From NCBI GenBank assembly GCA_020433835.1, contig JAGRBY010000053.1, positions 1-20,993 on the forward strand: a stretch of 20,993 bases of DNA. The letters are read 5' to 3'. Of the stretch, positions 1 to 6,953 are shown in pieces. Under the pieces are notes generated by a model, which saw nothing but the letters and a program-made list of their open reading frames with translations, searched no databases and was not told where the DNA came from. A program made the position numbers and the translations under genes. The DNA is from Anaerolineae bacterium (GTDB lineage: Bacteria; Chloroflexota; Anaerolineae; 4572-78; J111). The stretch's first letter is position 1, and every line of letters begins with the position of its first letter.

Positions 1-2
1 CC

Positions 3-248
3 GTTCGGCGCATTGGCTCTGCCGCGTTGGAACTGGCTTATGTAGCCTGTGGGCGAGCCGATGTGGCTTTTTTGGCGTTAGGCAGTGCCTGGGATGTCGC
101 CGCCGGTATGATGCTTATCGAGCAGGCAGGCGGCTGCTATTTCCCCATTGAGCGGCTCGCCACGGGCATGTGGCCGCCGTCTCGCTGTGTAGCCACCTGT
201 GCCGGTTTTGATATTAAGCAGTCCGTGTTAAACACGTTTTTTGAATAA
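3..248 (+). CDS. Inositol monophosphatase family protein, C-terminal part
   Basis: The open frame enters from the left edge and ends at TAA 246-248, so only about 81 C-terminal residues are visible. They read [19 protein letters not shown] and then WDVAAG, followed by MLIEQAGG. This is the C-terminal signature of the Mg2+-dependent inositol monophosphatase/FBPase superfamily (SuhB, CysQ and relatives): the Asp of WDxAAG is a metal ligand, and GSAALxLAYVAxGRxD precedes it in the family. The enzymes are cytoplasmic phosphatases of inositol phosphate, histidinol phosphate or PAP; the visible part cannot tell which substrate applies. Truncation is by the window edge, not by mutation. Confidence 0.85.
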   Translation, partial: VRRIGSAALELAYVACGRADVAFLALGSAWDVAAGMMLIEQAGGCYFPIERLATGMWPPSRCVATCAGFDIKQSVLNTFFE

Positions 249-278
249 CCCAACCTTATCCTCCGTGAAAATAGCGCA

Positions 279-707
279 ATGAATCGAAAAATTTACGTGC
301 CCACTGGTGGGCCACCTCAGATCAATCCGCCCAGTCGAGAAATTTACGGCTTTATGGGCCAAGAAAATATTTTTAAGATGCTCGAAGATTTTTATTTAGA
401 GCTTGAGCAATCCTCTATTCGCCATCTTTTTCCTGATGACGTTGTTGCGGCGTCGCGAAAGTCAGCGGCTTTTTTTGTAGGCTTGTTGGGTGGGCCGCCC
501 CTATACCAACAGCTCTACGGCCCGCCGATGATGCGGGCGCGCCATTTCCCCTTTGTTATTGATGAGGCAGCCCGCCAGGAATGGTTGGCCTGTTTTGATC
601 GCGTTTTAGAAAATGCTGTCGAAAAGTACCACTTCCCGGAAGAGCATTTAGAAGGGTTTCGTGATTTTTTAGTGGGCTTTTCCAGTTGGATGGTAAACAC
701 CGCTTGA
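279..707 (+). CDS. Truncated haemoglobin (group II/III-like globin)
   Basis: This 142-residue protein belongs to the bacterial 2-over-2 globins, small haem proteins that bind O2, NO or peroxide in the cytoplasm. Visible marks are the Phe38-Tyr39 pair of helix B (B9-B10; the Tyr usually contacts bound ligand), the segment GPPMMRARHFPFVID with proximal haem ligand His89, and Trp102, the G8 Trp typical of groups II and III. The N-terminal extension (about 25 residues, Gly/Pro-rich) is longer than in minimal members. The ATG at 279 lies 30 bp after the phosphatase stop, so co-transcription is possible, but no clear Shine-Dalgarno sequence precedes it. NO or O2 handling is inferred from the family only. 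Confidence 0.85.
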   Translation: MNRKIYVPTGGPPQINPPSREIYGFMGQENIFKMLEDFYLELEQSSIRHLFPDDVVAASRKSAAFFVGLLGGPPLYQQLYGPPMMRARHFPFVIDEAARQEWLACFDRVLENAVEKYHFPEEHLEGFRDFLVGFSSWMVNTA

Positions 708-815
708 GAGACCGCTTTTTAGTTGCCAAAGCGCTAAAACTTTTTCGACATGGGGTAACAATGGGCAGCAGCGGCGATGGCCCAATAACGGCAAGGTACC
801 CCCCATGAGTAAGGG

Positions 816-843
816 TTGATTTTCGCACATTTAGCCATACAAT
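816..843 (+). promoter_or_regulatory. Candidate sigma70-type promoter of the pentapeptide-repeat gene
   Basis: TTGATT (816-821) and TACAAT (838-843) are separated by 16 bp, about 57 bp before the ATG at 900. It was found by eye only. Confidence 0.4.
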
Positions 844-899
844 AGAGAGTAAGGGTAGCATGGCAACCCTGTAAAAATGATCCTTTACCATGGCTCACT

Positions 900-1409
900 A
901 TGGCTAAATTAAGTAGAAAGCAAGTATTGACGATTGTTCAACTTGCCCTTGAAGATGGCGGCATCGCCGACCTGTCCCAGACCGATCTGTCCGGACTTGA
1001 CCTGCATAATGCAACGTTGGTTATGGCTAATCTTAAGCAAGCCGATATGCGTGGCGTCAACTTGAGGCGTGGCTATCTGCTGGCAGCTAACCTGCGCGGG
1101 GCTAACCTGAGCCGCGCCAATTTAATTGGCGCAAATTTGAGTGGGGCCACGCTGCAAAATGCCAACTTGTGCCATGCTATTTTGAACGGAACCAACCTCT
1201 TTGAAGTGAATATGAGCCATGCCGACTTAACCGGCGCTGAGATGATTGGAGCCAATCTACGTGAAGCCGACTTAAGCGCCGCCAATCTCAGCCAGACCAA
1301 CCTTAGCGGAGCTAACCTTAGCGATGCCCATTACAATTCCGCCACGCAATGGCCGCCCAAATTCGACCCCACTTCGGCCGGTGCTATCAATGAAGACGAA
1401 TTGAAATAA
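900..1409 (+). CDS. Pentapeptide-repeat protein
   Basis: The 169-residue protein is dominated from about residue 22 to 145 by A(D/N)LxX pentapeptides (for example ANLRGANLSRANL), which fold as a right-handed quadrilateral beta-helix. The C-terminal cap YNSATQWPPKFDPTSAGA occurs in many bacterial pentapeptide-repeat proteins. The first 20 residues are a short helical lead-in, with no signal peptide or membrane segment, so it is probably cytoplasmic. Some family members (MfpA, Qnr) mimic DNA and protect gyrase, but most have no known role and nothing here points to gyrase. The ATG at 900 has no obvious Shine-Dalgarno sequence; an upstream ATG (890) is in another frame and stops at once. Confidence 0.9.
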   Translation: MAKLSRKQVLTIVQLALEDGGIADLSQTDLSGLDLHNATLVMANLKQADMRGVNLRRGYLLAANLRGANLSRANLIGANLSGATLQNANLCHAILNGTNLFEVNMSHADLTGAEMIGANLREADLSAANLSQTNLSGANLSDAHYNSATQWPPKFDPTSAGAINEDELK

Positions 1410-1415
1410 AAAGTC

Positions 1416-1496
1416 AGGTGACAGTCACTTATTGGTCATAAATCGGCGTTGGATTAGTCCATAGGTCAATTTAAGGCGTTGAAGTGACTGTCACCT
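1416..1496. repeat. Perfect 15-bp inverted repeat with 51-bp spacer
   Basis: AGGTGACAGTCACTT at 1416-1430 is the exact reverse complement of AAGTGACTGTCACCT at 1482-1496. GAAGTGACTGTCA (1481-1493) recurs directly at 1732-1744. The arms start 6 bp after the pentapeptide-repeat stop codon. The loop is long and no T-run follows, so a dispersed repeat is more likely than a terminator. Confidence 0.7.
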
Positions 1497-1549
1497 TTAT
1501 CACTGCATAAGCCATAACCCGGACGAGCCAGAACCAAAAGTGCAATAAA

Positions 1550-1621
1550 AACCGCAAAGACGCAAAGGTCGCAAAGTTTTTCGATTTAATTTTTCTTGGC
1601 GAACTTTGCGCCTTAGCGGTT
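1550..1621. repeat. GCAAAG-rich imperfect inverted repeat
   Basis: The 20-nt arms 1550-1569 and 1602-1621 match at 17 of 20 positions when one is reverse-complemented. The left arm continues with a third GCAAAG (1571-1576). Similar GCAAAGACGCAAAG words are dispersed in many bacterial genomes; that comparison is from memory. Confidence 0.6.
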
Positions 1622-1797
1622 CGTTTTCTTGCTCAAAATGCAAGAAGTCGTTTGAGTAGATACTATACGCAGTATTTTTTTGTAGGCGACGGTAAGTTCC
1701 GCACTGCAAAACGAACGTCCATTCTCCTCAAGAAGTGACTGTCATGTTGTGCGTTAGCTTAACTGCATAAGCCTTATATGATTGATTGAAATTTCTT

Positions 1798-1826
1798 TTG
1801 ACGAAATGATGAGATGTGTGTATTAT
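1798..1826 (+). promoter_or_regulatory. Candidate promoter of the ATP-grasp/alpha-E/transglutaminase cluster
   Basis: TTGACG (1798-1803) and TATTAT (1821-1826) have a 17-bp spacer, about 60 bp upstream of the ATG at 1887. Its position inside the longest possible open frame argues that the far-upstream TTG at 1782 is not the real start. Confidence 0.5.
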
Positions 1827-1886
1827 ATGAGGCCAGTTAGCCAGCCAAAGGCGCCTGTCTACCAATCTAAAAAGAGAGGTATGCCT

Positions 1887-3365
1887 ATGACTGAAGTATC
1901 CTCACCCTCGGGTCCCGTTACATTCCAACCCCCTTTCACCCAATACCAGCTTGATGGCGCTTACGACGAATTATTTGAAGACAGTGGTTCCCCGCGCGGC
2001 CAATATCAAGCCTTGTATAAACGTTTGCTTGAACTACCCCCGGAAGAGCTGCAGCGACGCCAACAAGCCGCCGACGCCTCATTTCTTCATCAAGGGATTA
2101 CATTTACAGTTTACGGCCGTGAAGAAGGCACCGAACGTATTTTTCCCTATGATCTTTTACCCCGTATCCTCACCAATGCTGAATGGAAGACCGTAGAGCA
2201 AGGTCTCACGCAACGCATTACGGCCCTCAATAAGTTTTTGCACGATCTTTATCATGATGCGCATATTCTGGCCGATGGGATAGTTCCTCGAGAACTTGTC
2301 TATAGCTGTAAACATTACCGGCGCGAAATGCGCGGTATTCAAGTACCTCGCGATATTTACATCTCAGTTGTAGGCACTGATTTGGTGCGTGTAGATGATG
2401 GTAGCTTTGCCGTTCTGGAAGATAACTTGCGTGTGCCGAGCGGGGTTTCTTACATGCTGGCCAATCGCCAGGTAATGAAGCGCGTTTTCCCCCACCTGTT
2501 TGGTAACTATGGGGTTCGGTCCATCGACCATTATGGGCAAGCTATTTTATCGACGCTTCGCTCTCTGGCCCCGCCCCATCGCGGCTCTGATCCCACCATT
2601 GTCTTGCTAACTCCCGGTGTCTACAACTCGGCTTATTTTGAACACGCCTTCCTGGCCCAGCTTATGGGTATCGAACTGGTCGAAGGGCGCGATCTCCTGG
2701 TTCACAATAACATTGTTTACATGCGAACAACCGCCGGCTTGCAGCGCGTTGATGTTATCTACCGTCGCATTGACGATGACTTTATCGACCCGTTAGCCTT
2801 CCGGCCGGACTCGATTTTGGGTGTGCCTGGCTTGTTTAATGCCTATCGGGCCGGTAACGTAGCGCTTGGCAACGCCATCGGTACAGGTGTGGCCGATGAT
2901 AAAGCCATCTATGCCTATGTACCGGATATTATCCGTTACTACCTAAAAGAAGACCCCATCCTGCCCAACGTGGAAACCTATTTGCTCGATGACGAAAAGC
3001 AGCGTAACCATGTTATCGACCGTTTAGATCAACTGGTGGTTAAAGCCGTGGGCGAGTCGGGTGGTTACGGCATGTTGATTGGCCCGCACAGCACCGCCGA
3101 GGAGCGCGAAAAATTCAAGCAGCTTATTCTGGCTAATCCTCGCAACTACATTGCGCAGCCGACCCTCAGCTTATCTCGAGCGCCCTGTTTCATCGATCGG
3201 CAGGTTGAAGCCCGCCACGTAGATTTACGGCCATATATTTTATACGGTAAACGTGTTACCATCGTACCGGGTGGGCTGACGCGCGTGGCTTTAAAGCGCG
3301 GATCGCTGGTGGTCAACTCTTCTCAGGGTGGTGGCAGTAAAGATACCTGGGTGTTATACGAGTAA
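1887..3365 (+). CDS. Circularly permuted ATP-grasp protein (DUF404/DUF407 type)
   Basis: This 492-residue protein matches the circularly permuted ATP-grasp family that accompanies alpha-E proteins. Family blocks seen in order are [14 protein letters not shown] near residue 80, then [15 protein letters not shown] with Glu178-Asp179-Asn180, then [16 protein letters not shown], then the [13 protein letters not shown] block, the glycine-rich [11 protein letters not shown] from Lys386, and [13 protein letters not shown] with Asp446 and Arg448 near the end. ATP-grasp enzymes join a carboxylate to an amine through an acyl phosphate; members of this type are predicted amidoligases, substrate unknown. 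The ATG at 1887 is chosen because AGAGAGG (1873-1879) lies 7 nt before it. The in-frame ATG at 1881 is only 1 nt from that site. The gene heads a four-gene plus-strand cluster. No missing key residue was noticed. Confidence 0.9.
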   Translation: MTEVSSPSGPVTFQPPFTQYQLDGAYDELFEDSGSPRGQYQALYKRLLELPPEELQRRQQAADASFLHQGITFTVYGREEGTERIFPYDLLPRILTNAEWKTVEQGLTQRITALNKFLHDLYHDAHILADGIVPRELVYSCKHYRREMRGIQVPRDIYISVVGTDLVRVDDGSFAVLEDNLRVPSGVSYMLANRQVMKRVFPHLFGNYGVRSIDHYGQAILSTLRSLAPPHRGSDPTIVLLTPGVYNSAYFEHAFLAQLMGIELVEGRDLLVHNNIVYMRTTAGLQRVDVIYRRIDDDFIDPLAFRPDSILGVPGLFNAYRAGNVALGNAIGTGVADDKAIYAYVPDIIRYYLKEDPILPNVETYLLDDEKQRNHVIDRLDQLVVKAVGESGGYGMLIGPHSTAEEREKFKQLILANPRNYIAQPTLSLSRAPCFIDRQVEARHVDLRPYILYGKRVTIVPGGLTRVALKRGSLVVNSSQGGGSKDTWVLYE

Positions 3366-3440
3366 CCGTCTCATCGTCCATGGGAACCATTTTTCAAACA
3401 CTATTTTTTACAAAATTCGGATTGAACTGGGGAAAATTTC

Positions 3441-4406
3441 ATGCTATCACGCGTTGCCGACAGTTTGTATTGGATGAGTCGCTACTTAGAGCGAGCAGAA
3501 AACGCGGCTCGTTTAATTGATGTACACTTGAGCCTTCGGCTTGATCAGTCGCCCGCCGTGGCCGGCTCTCGCTGGGAGCGGTTGGCGACGAGTTTGCAAA
3601 CACCAATTCCGTCGCTGAAAGGTCAGGATGATGATTTTGAGATGGTGGCTTGGCTCACCTTCGATTCATCAAATTCAAACTCAATTGTAAGTTGCATTGG
3701 CGCGGCCCGCGAAAATGCCCGGCAAGTGCGCGAACAAATTAGTTCAGAAATGTGGGAACAGCTAAATCAGCTTTATCTATCGAGCAGACAGATTGATAGT
3801 GAAGAAATTTGGCTTTCCCAACCGCATGAGTTTTTTCAATCAGTCAGAGATGGCGCTTACTATTTTCAAGGCATTACCGACTCAACAATGAACCACGGTG
3901 AGGGGTGGCACTTCATCCAGATTGGCCGCTATATTGAGCGGGCCAAACTTATCGCCTTACTCCTCGACTCTCATTTTAGCACGTTCCATCGTAAGCCGGA
4001 CTATGTGATCAATTCTGATGATTATCTGGAATGGGTCGGGTTACTGCAAGGTTGTGCGGCGTTTGATTCCTACCGTAAAGTCTATACGGCCGATGTAACG
4101 CCCCACCGCGTGGCCGAGTTCCTGCTGCTCAATCATGAGTTTCCGCATTCCGTCTGTTTTGCCGTCGAAGGCCTGCAAGATGCCCTCAATGGTTATGCCG
4201 AAGCGACAGAAACCCGTAAGGTAGGGCGCGTCTATCGGATAGTCGGCCGGCTGCGGGCTGCGCTTGACTTTGACCAGATTGATGAAATTATGGCCGATGG
4301 GCTGAAAAATTATCTTTTAGATATTCAGGAACAGTGTGCTCAAATCCACGATGCGCTCTATAAAATGTGCATCGACTATCCGGTTGAAACCGTCTTGGCC
4401 TCTTAA
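3441..4406 (+). CDS. Alpha-E domain protein (DUF403)
   Basis: The 321-residue protein has the usual full length of the alpha-E family. It opens with the diagnostic MLSRVADSLYWMSRYLERAE and carries the family's repeated polar-helix signatures: NARQVREQISSEMWEQLNQL in the middle and WHFIQIGRYIERAKLIA, which echoes the N-terminal motif. Late in the protein, FLLLNHEFPHSVCFAVE and a helical C-terminal part complete the family pattern. It is all-alpha and rich in charged residues, with no signal peptide or membrane segment. The biochemical role is unknown; the family is almost always next to a circularly permuted ATP-grasp gene and a transglutaminase-like gene, as here, which suggests a partner or second enzyme in peptide-conjugate formation. 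GGGGA at 3429-3433 is a fair Shine-Dalgarno site for the ATG at 3441. Confidence 0.92.
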   Translation: MLSRVADSLYWMSRYLERAENAARLIDVHLSLRLDQSPAVAGSRWERLATSLQTPIPSLKGQDDDFEMVAWLTFDSSNSNSIVSCIGAARENARQVREQISSEMWEQLNQLYLSSRQIDSEEIWLSQPHEFFQSVRDGAYYFQGITDSTMNHGEGWHFIQIGRYIERAKLIALLLDSHFSTFHRKPDYVINSDDYLEWVGLLQGCAAFDSYRKVYTADVTPHRVAEFLLLNHEFPHSVCFAVEGLQDALNGYAEATETRKVGRVYRIVGRLRAALDFDQIDEIMADGLKNYLLDIQEQCAQIHDALYKMCIDYPVETVLAS

Positions 4407-4441
4407 ACAAGCTTGACTAAAATATTAAGGTTGGTGCAACA

Positions 4442-5419
4442 ATGTACTACTCTATCAATCACGTAACGCGTTTTCGTTACGATAGCCCGGTACGCGAGAG
4501 CTTTGTAGAAATGCGCATGCGGCCTCGATACGAAGGCGTCCAGCGTCCCCACTCTTTTGAGATTTCTACTTCGCCGCGAGCACATCTTATGAGCTATCGC
4601 GATTATCTAAACAATACAATCGATTATTTTAATATTCCGGCCGAACACACCCGATTAACCATTACCGTCCAGGCTTTGGTTGATATGACAGAACCCCCGA
4701 TGCTGCCCGATGCTCTCTCTCCCGATACCTGGCAGGTTTTGGATGCGATAACCACCCAGGCCGATTTTTGGGAAATGTTACATCCCAGTCGCTTCGCCAA
4801 GCCAACCGATTTGCTGGGCCAGCTTGCCAGTGAATTAGGCATTCAGCGCCGCGACGACCCACTTACGCTTCTTAAACAGCTCAATACCCAACTTCATGAA
4901 GCCATCAATTACGTACAAGATAAAACAAAAGTTGACTCGCCCATTGACGACGCGCTGAAAATGCGTGAAGGGGTGTGTCAAGATTACGCCCACATTATGA
5001 TCGCCTTGGTGCGGCAACTCGGTATTCCGTGCCGCTATGTAAGTGGTTATCTTTTCCGTCGATCCGATGACGAGTCGGCGGAAGGCTCATCCCATGCCTG
5101 GGTTGAAGCGTTGCTGCCGGAGTTGGGTTGGGTTGGCTTTGATCCTACCAACAATATCTTGGCGCGTGAACGTCACATTCGCGTTGCCATTGGCCGAGAT
5201 TATGCCGATGTGCCGCCCACGCGTGGTGTCTTTAAAGGTGATGCTGAGAGCGAACTCGCTGTGGCGGTCAAAGTCCGTAAGGTTGATAATCCGGCTCCGC
5301 AAGACGAGTTTCTTGAGCCGATATTTCAAACCACAATCGCTACTCCGGCAGTAGTTATTGATGATGACTTTGAGGCGCAGCAACAACGGCAACAACAGCA
5401 ACAACAGCAGCAACAGTAA
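4442..5419 (+). CDS. Transglutaminase-like enzyme with N-terminal bacterial transglutaminase domain and poly-Gln tail
   Basis: This 325-residue protein has an N-terminal beta-rich domain typical of bacterial transglutaminase-like proteins (YYSINHVTRFRYDSPV, residues 2-17, on to about 85). A papain-like transglutaminase core follows: Cys179 in REGVCQDYAHIM, His218 in SSHAWVEALL, and Asp234 in WVGFDPTNN form an intact Cys-His-Asp triad. Relatives in this gene context are thought to act as peptidases or amide-exchange enzymes. No signal peptide is present, so it is probably cytoplasmic. The last 13 codons (5378-5416) are glutamine except one arginine, mixing CAA and CAG, which is unusual for the family. 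The ATG at 4442 is 35 nt after the alpha-E stop; AAGG at 4427-4430 is a weak ribosome site. Confidence 0.92.
   Translation: MYYSINHVTRFRYDSPVRESFVEMRMRPRYEGVQRPHSFEISTSPRAHLMSYRDYLNNTIDYFNIPAEHTRLTITVQALVDMTEPPMLPDALSPDTWQVLDAITTQADFWEMLHPSRFAKPTDLLGQLASELGIQRRDDPLTLLKQLNTQLHEAINYVQDKTKVDSPIDDALKMREGVCQDYAHIMIALVRQLGIPCRYVSGYLFRRSDDESAEGSSHAWVEALLPELGWVGFDPTNNILARERHIRVAIGRDYADVPPTRGVFKGDAESELAVAVKVRKVDNPAPQDEFLEPIFQTTIATPAVVIDDDFEAQQQRQQQQQQQQQ
5378..5416 (+). repeat. CAA/CAG trinucleotide tract (poly-Gln tail)
   Basis: Thirteen codons run to the stop: three Gln, one Arg (CGG), nine Gln. CAA and CAG are mixed, so it is an imperfect trinucleotide microsatellite at the very 3' end of the transglutaminase gene. 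Confidence 0.85.
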
Positions 5420-5430
5420 CAGGAGTAAGC

Positions 5431-5736
5431 TTGGCTTATTATTTGGTCAACGCAAATATACGTACCGATACGTTGGACGAGCTAAAAGCCCGCCTCGATA
5501 GCGCAGAAATCAAGGCGATGCGTCCCTTTGGCCCGACCCTTGATTATGCCCTTAAACACGCTCGGATCACAACCGATGGTCAGGCTGTTTGGGAAGAAGA
5601 GGATTATTGCCGGCCACCGTTGGCAATGGAACGAGCTGCGATACTCGACACCTACTTTACGAATTTACGCGTTGAGATGGTCAATAAGGGTGAGGGCTGG
5701 CAACAAATCGATGACCTTCGCCGGTTATGGTCTTGA
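5431..5736 (+). CDS. Conserved-looking small protein of unknown function in the alpha-E cluster
   Basis: This is a 101-residue protein that I cannot assign to a named family. The start is TTG at 5431, chosen because a perfect AGGAG (5421-5425) lies 5 nt upstream; the first in-frame ATG is about 30 codons later. It begins 11 nt after the transglutaminase stop, so it is almost certainly co-transcribed. The sequence looks like a compact alpha/beta domain: a beta strand (YYLVNANI), a helix (TLDELKARLDSAEIKAM), an acidic centre (WEEEDYCRPPLAMERAAIL) with a single Cys, and a Trp-rich end. There is no signal peptide or membrane segment. Possible roles, both inference: accessory subunit, or substrate or carrier of the ATP-grasp/transglutaminase pair. 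Confidence 0.7.
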   Translation: MAYYLVNANIRTDTLDELKARLDSAEIKAMRPFGPTLDYALKHARITTDGQAVWEEEDYCRPPLAMERAAILDTYFTNLRVEMVNKGEGWQQIDDLRRLWS

Positions 5737-5748
5737 TTTTGGCTCTAC

Positions 5749-5769
5749 AGGGTTGACTATCGTAACCCT
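5749..5769. terminator. Weak hairpin between convergent genes
   Basis: AGGGTT (5749-5754) can pair with AACCCT (5764-5769) around a 9-nt loop. It overlaps the stop codon of the minus-strand torD-like gene, between convergent genes. The stem is only 6 bp and has no T-run, so a terminator role is doubtful. Confidence 0.2.
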
Positions 5770-6419
5770 AATTCATAAGCCTCATTATTCAACCAATCGT
5801 TAATCAACTGCGCAAGCGCCGTATAATAGCCTAATCGATCCCCTTTGCTCACATTGTGACACCAGGTTGGTACCCAGTAGAGCAAATGATCCTGCAAAAA
5901 CTGTCTCTGAAATTCGTGAAACATAGCGGCCCGTTCTAACCGATTAAGGTAGCGGGCCGTTAACATTTCGTTGCTTAAATAATACATGAACTCCAATTGC
6001 ACCGACAGATGATCAGGCAATTCAAAACTATCGGAGTAAAACGCTAATTCCGCTTGGCGATAGGCCTCCAAGACGGACCGAGCCGGGTAACGGATAATCT
6101 CTCCGCTTAAGCTGTAGGCCGAAGCGTAAGGTGGAGCCAGCAGCTCCGGAACGTCATCGATAAAAAGCCGCTCATACTCCTCTTGTAGCAGGGCTAAACA
6201 GTCCGGTTCACTTTTTGGCAGCAGACTCAGGGCGGTAACAATGGGTCTGGCCTGAAGCGATAAAGGCGTGAGTACTTTCTGCAAAGACTCTTGCCAGTGG
6301 TTGAGCTTCGCCACACGCTCAGCTGTGGGATACATTAAACCCCAGGCCAATAACCGATATGCTGATACTCTTTCTATTTCGCGTTCTGATGCAATCGGCG
6401 AGAACATTTCGGTATTCAT
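5757..6419 (-). CDS. TorD/DmsD/NarJ-family molybdoenzyme assembly chaperone
   Basis: From the chosen ATG (6417-6419) the protein has 220 residues, the normal size for this all-helical cytoplasmic chaperone family. Such chaperones bind the Tat signal or apo-form of DMSO-reductase-type molybdoenzymes and help cofactor insertion. Family marks are EEYERLFIDDVPELLAPPYA with a following SAYSL segment, then PDHLSVQLEFMYYLSNEM, and the closing LLYWVPTWCHNV segment. The frame stays open upstream to TTG 6599, but the ATG at 6419 has GAGG about 6 nt upstream and begins where family similarity begins. No molybdoenzyme, Tat substrate or cofactor gene lies in the window, so its client is encoded elsewhere. 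A consensus promoter inside a palindrome lies about 265 bp upstream (6687-6716), implying a long leader. Confidence 0.82.
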   Translation of the reverse strand: MNTEMFSPIASEREIERVSAYRLLAWGLMYPTAERVAKLNHWQESLQKVLTPLSLQARPIVTALSLLPKSEPDCLALLQEEYERLFIDDVPELLAPPYASAYSLSGEIIRYPARSVLEAYRQAELAFYSDSFELPDHLSVQLEFMYYLSNEMLTARYLNRLERAAMFHEFQRQFLQDHLLYWVPTWCHNVSKGDRLGYYTALAQLINDWLNNEAYELGLR

Positions 6420-6681
6420 GGTACACCTCGTCGTGATCTTGATAGGGTATATACCAGGTCGCCGTTTCAGGACTGTTCCTATACTCTTGAATGGTAGAGC
6501 TGCTGTTAAATGCCCCTCTGGGCGACCAAAGCAAAGTGATGAGTAAAGAAGTCTAACCTCACTTCGCGCTTCACTCTGTTTCGCCCAAATCATCTTCAAA
6601 AGGTTTCTGTTTTTAATAGGCTTCGCCCAAATCTTTTTCTTATTAATAAAAGACTACTGACGGATCGACTTGCAACTATAT

Positions 6682-6697
6682 TGTGAATTATATCACG
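6682..6697. promoter_or_regulatory. CRP/FNR-like palindromic operator
   Basis: TGTGA (6682-6686), six bases, then TCACG (6693-6697) fits the TGTGA-N6-TCACA layout of CRP-family sites at nine of ten defined positions. The central ATTATA is, on the minus strand, the TATAAT box of the promoter serving the torD-like gene. A site covering the -10 box would normally repress. Which regulator binds is inference. Confidence 0.5.
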
Positions 6698-6716
6698 AAT
6701 ATGCAGGGCTTGTCAA
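6687..6716 (-). promoter_or_regulatory. Consensus minus-strand promoter, probably for the torD-like gene
   Basis: Reading the minus strand, TTGACA (6716-6711) and TATAAT (6692-6687) are both perfect consensus hexamers with an 18-bp spacer. Predicted transcription starts near 6680 and runs into the torD-like gene at 6419. Confidence 0.6.
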
Positions 6717-6745
6717 GATCGAGTTATGGAATTTAGGCTTTATTT

Positions 6746-6792
6746 ATATGTTAATTAGCGATTTTGCAAGCTAAAGTGGCCAATTAACATAT
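6746..6792. repeat. 11-bp inverted repeat in AT-rich DNA
   Basis: ATATGTTAATT (6746-6756) and AATTAACATAT (6782-6792) are perfect reverse complements, 25 bp apart, about 55 bp upstream of the bpt -35 box. It could be a pair of operator half-sites or a cruciform; no function can be assigned. Confidence 0.5.
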
Positions 6793-6844
6793 TGATAGCG
6801 CTTTTAATATTTAGTCGCTCTAACTATAAGCTTGTAGCCCTATT

Positions 6845-6873
6845 TTTACATTTCTAAGCGACCATTTTATAAT
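6845..6873 (+). promoter_or_regulatory. Promoter of the bpt-like gene
   Basis: TTTACA (6845-6850), 17 bp, then a perfect TATAAT (6868-6873), about 80 bp before the ATG at 6954. Confidence 0.6.
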
Positions 6874-6953
6874 GTAACGGGTATATTCTTTGTATAGAAA
6901 TAAACAAACCGAGTGGCAAACATAAGGGTGTCATTCTGAAAGACAAGCGTCAT

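Larger units (their letters stand above)
1410..1886. other. 477-bp intergenic region rich in short repeats
   Basis: No credible gene is seen here. It contains a perfect 15-bp inverted repeat (1416-1430/1482-1496), a related direct copy (1732-1744), a GCAAAG-rich inverted repeat (1550-1621), a 12-bp direct repeat ACTGCATAAGCC (1502-1513 and 1762-1773), and the promoter of the ATP-grasp cluster (1798-1826). Confidence 0.75.
6420..6953. other. Divergent intergenic region between torD-like and bpt-like genes
   Basis: No gene is seen in these 534 bp. The region holds the torD leader (6420-6680), a 12-bp direct repeat TTCGCCCAAATC (6580-6591 and 6622-6633), a palindrome/promoter (6682-6716), an 11-bp inverted repeat (6746-6756/6782-6792) in AT-rich DNA, and the bpt promoter (6845-6873). 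Confidence 0.75.

Noticed and set aside
556..891. Minus-strand open frame of 111 codons opposite the globin gene
   Set aside because: Overlaps the well-supported globin frame and shows no recognisable protein features; a shadow frame.
1416..1496. Inverted repeat as a terminator for the pentapeptide-repeat gene
   Set aside because: The loop is 51 nt and no T-run follows the right arm.
1782..1886. Upstream extension of the ATP-grasp gene to TTG 1782
   Set aside because: No ribosome site, the promoter lies inside it, and the ATG at 1887 has AGAGAGG at good distance.
6420..6599. Upstream extension of the torD-like frame to TTG 6599
   Set aside because: The extra 60 residues show no family similarity and no ribosome site; the ATG at 6419 has one.
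6420..6680. Molybdenum-cofactor riboswitch before the torD-like gene
   Set aside because: I could not identify the conserved core of that motif; only generic pairing is seen.
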